Positions 1-5,235 of a stretch of DNA of 6,521 nt are shown piece after piece. Position 1 is the stretch's first letter, and every line of letters starts with the position of its first letter. This DNA comes from Arenicella sp. Lineage in GTDB: Bacteria > Pseudomonadota > Gammaproteobacteria > Arenicellales > Arenicellaceae. A model generated the notes under the pieces. That model saw only the letters and a program-made list of their open reading frames with translations. It did no database searches and was not told the origin of the DNA. The translations under genes were made by a program, and so were the position numbers. The DNA is taken from the NCBI GenBank assembly GCA_018677115.1, contig JAHHOC010000385.1:1-6521 (forward strand), written 5' to 3'.

Positions 1-272
1 GTAGTGATCTGGTGGTAACTGTTGACGGAGGTAGCTACACCCCGGCGCACCTGCAAATTAATCCGTATGTGCCTGTGCAAATTACATTTGTCCGCAAGGA
101 CGCGTCGCCCTGCGCCGAAGTAATCATGTTCCCGGCGTTGGATATCAGTGAAACATTACCAGTCAATCAAGCGGTGCTCATTCAACTGCCGGCGCTGGCA
201 CCGGGTAAATATGCGTTTCATTGCCAAATGCAGATGTATCGTGGCACCTTAACCGTTAAACCAGAGGGCTAA
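1..272 (+). CDS. Cupredoxin-domain protein, 3' part only
   Basis: The reading frame is open from the left edge (codons from base 3) to TAA at 270-272, so this is the C-terminal part of a longer protein; the GTG at 12 is an internal Val codon rather than a credible start. The visible sequence matches the Cupredoxin_1 type of beta-barrel copper domain: a VDGGSYTPAHL strand, a core containing KDASPCAEVIMFP, a proline-rich LPALAPGKY turn, and the closing YAFHCQMQMYRGTLTV strand. Candidate copper ligands are the Cys in SPCAE and the His, Cys and Met residues in FHCQMQM. Such domains occur as stand-alone periplasmic proteins or at the end of membrane proteins, and the missing 5' part would decide which. 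The CueR-like regulator begins four bases after the stop and a CopG gene follows, so a role in copper binding or export is likely. The family call is firm; the full architecture is unknown. Confidence 0.85.
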   Translation, partial: SDLVVTVDGGSYTPAHLQINPYVPVQITFVRKDASPCAEVIMFPALDISETLPVNQAVLIQLPALAPGKYAFHCQMQMYRGTLTVKPEG

Positions 273-276
273 GTTG

Positions 277-690
277 ATGAAATCGATTGGTGAAGTCGCA
301 AAGTTGCTGGATGTCAGCCAGCATACTCTGCGTTACTACGAGAAAATTGGCCTGCTGGCACCAATTGCCAAAAACGATGCCGGACGACGCCAGTTCAGCG
401 CGGCTGATATCGAGCGGTTGCGGTTTATCAAGCGTGCTCAGCGCATGCATTTCTCGCTCGATGAAATTCGATCGCTGATCGAGCTTGACAGGGCGGTTTC
501 AGTAGAAAAATCACAGGCCAGAGCCCTGGTGCGAGAAAAATTAAGCGAGGTGGAAAATGGCCTGAAGGACTTAAGGCAATTAAAAAAAGATTTATCAATC
601 ATGCTGGTAGCCTGTGAAGGCAGTGATGACGACGAAGACTGTCCTATTATCGAGGGTATAAAAAGACCACAGGCCGACAATCAACAATAA
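277..690 (+). CDS. MerR-family metal-responsive regulator, CueR-like
   Basis: This is a 137-residue cytoplasmic transcription factor. ATG at 277 is chosen over the TTG at 274 because AGAGGG at 263-268 lies eight bases upstream of it. Residues 1-22 are the MerR helix-turn-helix (SIGEVAKLLDVSQHTLRYYE), followed by the wing (GLLAP, GRRQFS) and a long dimerisation helix at about 78-110. The C-terminal metal loop is ACEGSDDDEDCPII with Cys113 and Cys122, close to the CueR/HmrR loop, which ends in DCPI(I/L) and is known to bind Cu(I), Ag(I) or Au(I). No Cys is present at the start of the dimerisation helix, where divalent-metal sensors such as ZntR or CadR have one; Ser79 lies near that point, but the alignment is off by a residue. 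The loop spacing is C-x8-C, one residue longer than in E. coli CueR. It probably activates the surrounding copper operon by promoter distortion. Its target promoter is not in the window. Confidence 0.93.
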   Translation: MKSIGEVAKLLDVSQHTLRYYEKIGLLAPIAKNDAGRRQFSAADIERLRFIKRAQRMHFSLDEIRSLIELDRAVSVEKSQARALVREKLSEVENGLKDLRQLKKDLSIMLVACEGSDDDEDCPIIEGIKRPQADNQQ

Positions 691-731
691 CGTCCTGATC
701 CAAATTACGACAACAAGGTTATAATCGAAAT

Positions 732-1250
732 ATGAAATTACTAAACAACATAAAATTAATTGGAATCAGCCTGGGTTCGCTTGTGCTAGTCACATTTGCT
801 GTAATTCAGGTTGCCACCAGTTCACCCGGCACCGAAGAGGGAACCGACTCGTCTTCGCCAATCATAACCGTGTACAAGACCCCCACCTGCGGCTGCTGCG
901 GCAAGTGGGTTGATCACATACATGAGAATGGGTTCCGGTCATCAGTTATTGACCTGAATGACCTGTCCGGGCTTAAGAAACAGCTGGGTATTGAAGGTCG
1001 ATATCAGTCATGCCACACCGGAGTGGTAAGCCATGCACACGGCGAATACCTGTTTGAAGGTCACGTGCCGGCCGAATATATCGAAGCGTTTCTGGACAAC
1101 CCGCCAGATGGCGCACTGGGGCTGTCAGTGCCCGGCATGCCGCTTGGTAGCCCCGGCATGGAGGTCGGCGAACGAAAAGACTATTACCAGGTCCTGCTGC
1201 TGAAAACCGATGGCAGTAGCACCATTTTTGCCCACGTTAATCAGCAATAG
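732..1250 (+). CDS. copG: CopG/DUF411 copper-binding protein, membrane-anchored or exported
   Basis: This is a 172-residue protein. Residues about 6-27 are a hydrophobic signal or anchor segment after MKLLNNIK, with no clear cleavage site, followed by a Ser/Thr/Gly-rich linker (29-42). The DUF411 thioredoxin-like domain fills the rest: TPTCGCCGKW with the diagnostic CxCC motif (Cys53, Cys55, Cys56), then His62 and His64, CHTGVV with Cys94, EGHVPA with His111, and GLSVPGMPLGSPGME with Met136 and Met143. As I recall, CopG proteins with this motif hold a cysteine-bridged multi-copper centre and are found in copper-resistance clusters. The protein should act in the periplasm. The gene starts 41 bases after the MerR stop; AAGG at 715-718 is a weak, rather distant ribosome site. 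A TATAAT at 720-725 is too close to the start codon to be a useful promoter, so co-transcription with the two upstream genes is more likely. Confidence 0.92.
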   Translation: MKLLNNIKLIGISLGSLVLVTFAVIQVATSSPGTEEGTDSSSPIITVYKTPTCGCCGKWVDHIHENGFRSSVIDLNDLSGLKKQLGIEGRYQSCHTGVVSHAHGEYLFEGHVPAEYIEAFLDNPPDGALGLSVPGMPLGSPGMEVGERKDYYQVLLLKTDGSSTIFAHVNQQ

Positions 1251-1337
1251 AAGCAGGCGGTTTGAGTCTGAGCCTCTTTAACCAGCTGAAGACGAACTAA
1301 ATGGCTCATGCAACGAATTACTTGAGATGATCGGGCT

Positions 1338-2474
1338 GTGACTCAATCAACACCATTAGCCGGACTGAAAGTGGTTGAACTTGCGCGGATTTTGGCCGGC
1401 CCCTGGGCTGGACAGACACTGGCGGATCTGGGCGCTGAAGTAATTAAAGTAGAAAGCCCGGATGGTGACGACACACGTGCCTGGGGACCGCCGTTCATCA
1501 CACGCAGTAACGGCGACTTGGAAGCGGCCTATTTTCATGCCTGCAATCGCGGCAAGCGGAGCGTGACAGCAGATTTTCGGGACGCAGACGATTTACGCCA
1601 CGTGAAGCAGTTGATCAGCACAGCAGATATCGTTATTGAGAATTTCAAAGTCGGTGGGCTGGCCAAATACCAGCTCGATTACGCCAGTCTCGCCGAACAC
1701 AATCCGCGCCTGATCTACTGTTCAATCACCGGCTTTGGGCAGGATGGCCCATATGCGGAGCGGGCCGGTTATGACTTCATCATCCAGGGTATGAGTGGCA
1801 TGATGGAACTGACTGGCATACCTGATGGAGAGCCACAAAAGATAGGGGTGGCGCTGGCGGATATTACCGCCGGCCTTTATGCAACCATTGCCATCCAGGC
1901 CGCGGTGATCGAGCGGCAACGCAGCGGCAAGGGGCAGCATATCGACATAGCCCTGCTCGATTCCATGGTGGGCGTGCTCGCCAACCAGGCGATGAACTTC
2001 CTGGCGAGTGGTGTGGCGCCGACCAGGCTCGGAAATGCTCACCCGAATATTGTGCCTTACCAGGTTTTTCCTGCTGCAGACGGTTACTTCATTCTGGCAG
2101 TTGGTAACGACGATCAATTCACCCGCTTCTGCGAACTGATAGGGCAACCCGAGCTCGCGGATGACCCGCGCTTTACCAGCAACTCGCTACGCCTGGCAAA
2201 TCGAGATACGCTGACTGCTTTGATAGAGGCTGAGACAAGCAAGCACAGCAAAATCGATATGCTGGCACTGTGTGAAGAATATTCTGTGCCTGCCGGGCCG
2301 ATTAGCCAGCTACAGGAGGTGTTTGGTGATCCGCAAGTGCGGACACGTGGCATGCTGCTGGAGATGGAAGATGGCCTGAAAGGCATCAGGACTCCGATAA
2401 AGTTCGACGGAAAGGAAACAGCGTCGCAAACGCCCGCGCCGATGCTTGGGAAAAAGATAACGGGGTCAGAGTAA
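1338..2474 (+). CDS. Class III (CaiB/BaiF) CoA-transferase, SUGCT-like, short C terminus
   Basis: The gene encodes 378 residues from a GTG start at 1338; the in-frame ATG at 1308 is followed by a stop, so no longer start is possible, and the ribosome site is weak. The family signature opens the protein (LAGLKVVELARILAGPWAGQ, then LGAEVIKVESPDGDDTRAWGPPF). Further family blocks are NRGKRSV, IENFKVG, YCSITGFGQDGPYAERAGYD and the ADITAGLYA block, whose Asp175 matches the catalytic Asp that forms the aspartyl-CoA thioester in formyl-CoA transferase. GNAHPNIVPYQ, DGYFILAVGNDDQF and VPAGPI follow. The GDDTRAWGPPF and VPYQ blocks resemble human SUGCT (succinyl-CoA:glutarate CoA-transferase), so a dicarboxylate CoA-transferase is a reasonable guess; the true acid is unknown. 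Oddity: the protein ends just after PMLG, where relatives continue for roughly 20-30 more residues. The last codons and the stop lie in a REP-like element (2462-2522). Confidence 0.92.
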   Translation: MTQSTPLAGLKVVELARILAGPWAGQTLADLGAEVIKVESPDGDDTRAWGPPFITRSNGDLEAAYFHACNRGKRSVTADFRDADDLRHVKQLISTADIVIENFKVGGLAKYQLDYASLAEHNPRLIYCSITGFGQDGPYAERAGYDFIIQGMSGMMELTGIPDGEPQKIGVALADITAGLYATIAIQAAVIERQRSGKGQHIDIALLDSMVGVLANQAMNFLASGVAPTRLGNAHPNIVPYQVFPAADGYFILAVGNDDQFTRFCELIGQPELADDPRFTSNSLRLANRDTLTALIEAETSKHSKIDMLALCEEYSVPAGPISQLQEVFGDPQVRTRGMLLEMEDGLKGIRTPIKFDGKETASQTPAPMLGKKITGSE

Positions 2475-2522
2475 AGTTTCCTGCTGGCGTAGTCACTGGT
2501 TTATTTAAATAAAACTGATCCC
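2462..2522 (+). repeat. REP-like palindromic element at the CoA-transferase 3' end
   Basis: GGGGTCAG at 2462-2469 and CTGATCCC at 2515-2522 are inverted ends of a 61-base segment. In a + strand transcript all eight pairs form, one of them G-U, around a 45-base AU-rich loop. The first nine bases, GGGGTCAGA, recur as an exact reverse complement at 6445-6453 in the second element of this window. Short repeats with GGGGTCAGA ends are, as I recall, common between genes of gammaproteobacteria and are linked with RAYT (REP-associated tyrosine) transposases; none is encoded here. The element supplies the last three codons and the TAA of the preceding gene. The boundaries are set only by the inverted ends. 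Confidence 0.5.
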
Positions 2523-2600
2523 TAAACACCGCTTCTTCATAACGCCATGACCCTGTGGTACCGTTGAGCCTTATTCAAACGGAGTTCGATTAAATTCAAT

Positions 2601-3461
2601 ATGCAATCCATTCTGGTAACAGGTGCCAACAAGGGCATTGGCCTGGCAGTGGTCAAGGCAATCCTATCTGAGCAGCAGCAATTCCGCGTTCTGTTAGGTT
2701 CACGTGATCTCGAGCGCGGCGAAGCCGCCCGCGATGAAGCTCTGGGTGACACTGGTGTCGATGCTGAGCGACTTGCAGTTGTTGCCATCGATGTAGGCGA
2801 TGAGCGCTCCGTGGCAGAGGCGGCAACAGGCCTGCAGAATTCAGATGATGAGCTATATGGGCTGGTCAACAACGCTGGCATTGCCAGTGGCTCTCTGACA
2901 CAGATACTCAACGTTAACGTTAATGGTGTGCAGCGGGTCTGCGAGAAGATCATACCCCTGATGCCCAATGGTGGAAGAGTTGTCAACGTCGCGTCAGCGT
3001 CCGGGCCCAATTTTGTGTCCCAGTGCGCATCAGAGTGGCAACAGTTTTTCCAGAATGAGCAGCTCACCTGGCCTGAGTTGTCTCAATTCATGCAGCATTG
3101 CCTGCAAATGACAGCCTCTGAGATGCAGCAAAAAGGCCTGCCTGCCGATGGCTACTACGGGCTATCCAAGGCTTGTGCCAACCTGTTTACTCTGATTAGC
3201 GCTCGCGAAAATCCTCGGCTAACCATCAATGCCTGTACACCTGGATATATCGAAACCGACCTGACACGTGGAATGACTGGTGCCTCCGGCACAAGTGCTG
3301 CTGAGCTAGGTATGAAACAACCCGAAGACGGCGCCAGGGTCATCATGCATTTATTATTCAAACCGGTTGAGGGCACCGGGTATTACTACGGTAGCGATGC
3401 GCTGCGCAGCCCGCTGGACAGGTACCGATCGCCGGGGTCTCCCGCGTATACGGGTGATTAG
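2601..3461 (+). CDS. SDR-family NADPH-dependent carbonyl reductase, CBR1-like
   Basis: This is a 286-residue Rossmann-fold oxidoreductase. The cofactor motif TGANKGIG is at residues 7-14, and SRDLERG (34-40) supplies basic residues that favour NADPH. The structural motif NNAG is at 90-93, NVNVNG at 104-109, the catalytic Ser132 in GRVVNVAS, Tyr186 and Lys190 in YGLSK, and the PGYIETD loop at 214-220. Between the Ser and the Tyr lies a long insert (about 138-180), so the two are 54 residues apart, the same spacing as Ser139 and Tyr193 of human CBR1; this points to the monomeric carbonyl-reductase branch. The tail YYYGSDALRSPLDRYRSPG is shared by CBR1-like proteins of plants, fungi and bacteria as I recall them. 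The substrate is probably a carbonyl or quinone compound, but this is not shown. The ATG at 2601 has only a distant GGAG (2581-2584), and no better start is visible. Confidence 0.92.
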   Translation: MQSILVTGANKGIGLAVVKAILSEQQQFRVLLGSRDLERGEAARDEALGDTGVDAERLAVVAIDVGDERSVAEAATGLQNSDDELYGLVNNAGIASGSLTQILNVNVNGVQRVCEKIIPLMPNGGRVVNVASASGPNFVSQCASEWQQFFQNEQLTWPELSQFMQHCLQMTASEMQQKGLPADGYYGLSKACANLFTLISARENPRLTINACTPGYIETDLTRGMTGASGTSAAELGMKQPEDGARVIMHLLFKPVEGTGYYYGSDALRSPLDRYRSPGSPAYTGD

Positions 3462-3467
3462 TCGCTC

Positions 3468-3497
3468 AACCCAATTCATAGATTGAAATAGTGGGTT
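3468..3497 (+). terminator. Weak stem-loop after the SDR gene
   Basis: AACCCA (3468-3473) and TGGGTT (3492-3497) form a six-pair stem, with an inner TTCA/TGAA stem (3475-3478 and 3484-3487) around a five-base loop. It starts seven bases after the SDR stop codon. No T-run follows, so it is a poor intrinsic terminator; it may only protect the 3' end or be chance. Confidence 0.25.
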
Positions 3498-3552
3498 CTG
3501 TTCAGGCCAGGAAGGCCAGACGAATACAAAAACATGCCCTGTCCCTGATAAT

Positions 3553-3577
3553 ATGTCATAATATATGACATTATAAT
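3553..3577 (+). promoter_or_regulatory. Palindromic operator and -10 box upstream of the nitronate monooxygenase-like gene
   Basis: ATGTCATA (3553-3560) and TATGACAT (3564-3571) form a perfect inverted repeat with a three-base spacer, in an AT-rich patch within an otherwise mixed intergenic region. TATAAT (3572-3577) follows directly and is a consensus -10 hexamer; no good -35 is present at 16-18 bases. The palindrome would therefore cover the spacer between -35 and -10, the usual place for a repressor operator, or for an activator that replaces the -35. Transcription would start near 3584, about 30 bases before the ATG at 3616. The regulator is not identified. Confidence 0.5.
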
Positions 3578-3615
3578 AATGCTCTTAGCCAGATGAAAAC
3601 CATGAGAAATAAGTC

Positions 3616-4587
3616 ATGAGCCCATACGTACAACAATTTTTGGCCGATACCGGTGCGCAAACACCGGTCGTTTGCGGGCCCATGTATCCGGGATCTAACC
3701 CTGAGCTTGTGGCTGCTGCGTCTGAGTGTGGCGGTTTCGGCGTGGTGCAGCCGGTCACTTTGACCTCGCTTTATGGTCACGATTTCCGCGAGGGCCTGCA
3801 ACTGATCAAGCAACTCACCGATAAGCCTTTTGGCGTGAACTTCACCATCTTTGGTGGTGCCAATAAAAAGTACCACGAGCAGATGAAGGAATGGATGGAG
3901 GTATCCATAGAAGAGGGCGTGAAATTCTTCCTGACGTCATTGGGAAAACCGGATTCGGTTGTCAAAAAAGCCAAGCAACATGGCATTAAGGTGTACCACG
4001 ACATACCTAATAGAAAAGTGGCGCTGGCAATGCGGGACTGTGGCGTTGATGGGCTGAATTGCATCAACTGGCGCGGTGGCGGGCAGACCGGCATACAATC
4101 GGCAGAGCAGTTTATGGAGGAGTTGCACGATATTGGGCTTCCGCTGATCTGCGCAGGCGGCATCGGCAATGCTGATGATTTCAGGCAGGCCCTGGATTTA
4201 GGCTATGCAGGCGTTCAATTGGGCACACGCTTTTTAGCGACTAAAGAATGTAATATTACTAATGCCTACAAGCAGGCCATTGTTGACTCCACGGAAGAAG
4301 ATATCGTCTGGACCAACAAAATAGCCGGCAACAATTCCTCCGTTATAAAGACCGACGATATTATGAAGGGCGGTTTACAAACCGGCCCCGTGATCAACTT
4401 CATGTTAAGAAAGCCGAACCTGAAGAAGTACGCAAGAATGTGGTTGATGAGTAAAGGTATTCGTAATTACAGTAAAACAGCGTTTAACGACAACGTTAAA
4501 TTCTGGCAGGCGGGCAAAGGCGTCGGCAACATAAAGTCGGTTGAGTCTGTCGCTGATGTGATGCGGGAATTTTCACTTCCTGGCTAG
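3616..4587 (+). CDS. Nitronate monooxygenase / 2-nitropropane dioxygenase-like flavoprotein
   Basis: This is a 323-residue TIM-barrel FMN enzyme. Visible family blocks are VVCGPMYPGSNPELVAAASECGGFGVV (18-44), KPFGVNF (70-76), the FFLTSLGKPDSVV strand (104-116), GVDGLNCINWRGGGQTG (143-159), the phosphate-binding LICAGGIGNADDF (177-189) and GVQLGTRFLAT (199-209). The C-terminal FWQAGKGVGNIKSVESVADV is also typical. Class I nitronate monooxygenases have EAGGHxG at the fourth block, with a catalytic His; here the block reads RGGGQTG, so Gln157 takes the His position and the preceding QGxEA is absent. The protein may therefore be an NMO-fold enzyme with a different reaction, such as an enoyl reductase or another FMN-dependent oxidoreductase. 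The ATG at 3616 gives the family N terminus; the ribosome site is weak (GAGAAATAAG upstream). The gene converges on the - strand gene at 4673. Confidence 0.85.
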   Translation: MSPYVQQFLADTGAQTPVVCGPMYPGSNPELVAAASECGGFGVVQPVTLTSLYGHDFREGLQLIKQLTDKPFGVNFTIFGGANKKYHEQMKEWMEVSIEEGVKFFLTSLGKPDSVVKKAKQHGIKVYHDIPNRKVALAMRDCGVDGLNCINWRGGGQTGIQSAEQFMEELHDIGLPLICAGGIGNADDFRQALDLGYAGVQLGTRFLATKECNITNAYKQAIVDSTEEDIVWTNKIAGNNSSVIKTDDIMKGGLQTGPVINFMLRKPNLKKYARMWLMSKGIRNYSKTAFNDNVKFWQAGKGVGNIKSVESVADVMREFSLPG

Positions 4588-4672
4588 TGATAAATTCCCC
4601 ACGTCAAATACTCTAATAACCGGCCAGTTTATACCTATGTCGATGGCGGCTAATGTGAACGGAAGGAACGCT

Positions 4673-4987
4673 TCAGTCTGTCTCTGGTTGTTGTGACTTG
4701 AGCTCGTAATTCACAAATGTGTTCCATTGATGAGCCGCGTCGCCGGCGGCCTGCTGATGCCTCTCCACAGCCGCCTTTTGCTCATCTATGAATTCCGCAA
4801 TACAGTCTTTGTATATCAGGACTGCATCGTTGAATTCATCTGCTTCCTTCTGGGATTCAAATTGAAACGGCAGATAAGGCTTGGAACAGGAGTGGCTGAC
4901 GCTGGAATTGTCAGCCCACGCTGGTGCTGTCAGTACTAAGGCAGCTGTGCTGAATACTGCGAGTTTACTTAATCGGTTGAAGTTCAT
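4673..4987 (-). CDS. Small exported two-cysteine protein of unknown function
   Basis: This is a 104-residue protein read from ATG at 4987-4985 down to TGA at 4675-4673. The frame is open 21 codons further up (to 5050), but I chose the inner ATG because it gives a classic Sec signal peptide: basic MNFNRLSK, hydrophobic LAVFSTAALVLTAP, and an AWA site with cleavage after residue 25. No strong ribosome site precedes either start. The mature part of about 79 residues has Cys34 in HSCSKPYLP and Cys62 in YKDCIAEF, likely a disulfide in the periplasm, then a helical stretch with charged and amphipathic spacing (EADEFNDAV, EQKAAVERHQQAAGDAAHQWNTFV). I do not recognise a named family, although the C...Y.xCI..F..EQ..A...H pattern seems familiar from conserved exported proteins. 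It lies back to back with the secreted hydrolase at 5236, so both may answer to signals in the shared gap. Confidence 0.72.
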   Translation of the reverse strand: MNFNRLSKLAVFSTAALVLTAPAWADNSSVSHSCSKPYLPFQFESQKEADEFNDAVLIYKDCIAEFIDEQKAAVERHQQAAGDAAHQWNTFVNYELKSQQPETD

Positions 4988-5021
4988 ATTAGAGCCCCGG
5001 GATGAGATCGATGGGTTGGCA

Positions 5022-5035
5022 ATGTTCGACAACAT
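5022..5035. promoter_or_regulatory. Short palindrome upstream of the small exported protein
   Basis: ATGTT and AACAT flank CGAC, giving five-base perfect arms 35 bases upstream of the - strand ATG at 4987. The position would suit an operator for that gene or for the divergent gap. Two near-identical copies of GCCCCGGRAT (4994-5003 and 5064-5073) lie either side. No regulator is known, and a palindrome this short can arise by chance. Confidence 0.2.
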
Positions 5036-5131
5036 CAGTAAGTCTAGCACGAGGTAAATGGGTGCCCCGGAATCGCGTGAGCATAAATTTCGTCAACTCT
5101 GTGAGGTGGTGCAGTTAGTGCAAACAGCCAA

Positions 5132-5137
5132 TATAAT
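5132..5137 (+). promoter_or_regulatory. Candidate -10 box for the metal-ribbon hydrolase gene
   Basis: TATAAT in the 5051-5235 gap is a consensus -10 hexamer. No matching -35 is seen 16-18 bases upstream. A start near 5144 would leave a leader of about 90 bases before the GTG at 5236. It is the best promoter candidate in the 248 bases between the two divergent start codons. Confidence 0.3.
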
Positions 5138-5224
5138 TTGTAGTTCAAGCGAATTAAACTATGGGTGGCAAGATGCAAGACCTGACCCTCAATTCACAAG
5201 ACCTCACCTTCAAATCGCATTATC

Positions 5225-5230
5225 GTGGAG
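5225..5230 (+). promoter_or_regulatory. Ribosome binding site that selects the GTG start
   Basis: GTGGAG, containing GGAG, ends five bases before GTG at 5236. The alternative ATG at 5161 has no purine-rich site, and it would put 25 polar residues in front of the signal peptide. Confidence 0.6.
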
Positions 5231-5235
5231 CAAAC

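Noticed and set aside
720..725. TATAAT upstream of copG as a promoter
   Set aside because: It ends six bases before the ATG, so a transcript from it would start inside the coding region; chance is more likely.
1251..1337. Possible terminator hairpin after copG (AGGC...GCCT followed by CTTT)
   Set aside because: Only four pairs form around a 13-base loop, which is too weak to call.
1722..2147. A 141-codon open frame on the - strand
   Set aside because: It is antisense to the conserved core of the CoA-transferase and has no domain of its own.
2564..2595. Promoter before the SDR gene (TTGAGC ... TTAAAT)
   Set aside because: The spacer is 20 bases and neither hexamer is a good match, so it is not supported as a feature.
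2537..3067. A 176-codon open frame on the - strand
   Set aside because: It lies opposite the SDR gene, has a low-complexity Ser/Arg/Pro-rich translation and no family motif; the + strand gene has all catalytic residues.
3500..3525. GGCCAG-GAA-GGCCAG direct repeat in the gap before the flavoprotein gene
   Set aside because: It is six bases repeated once with no link to a promoter or hairpin; it is probably chance.
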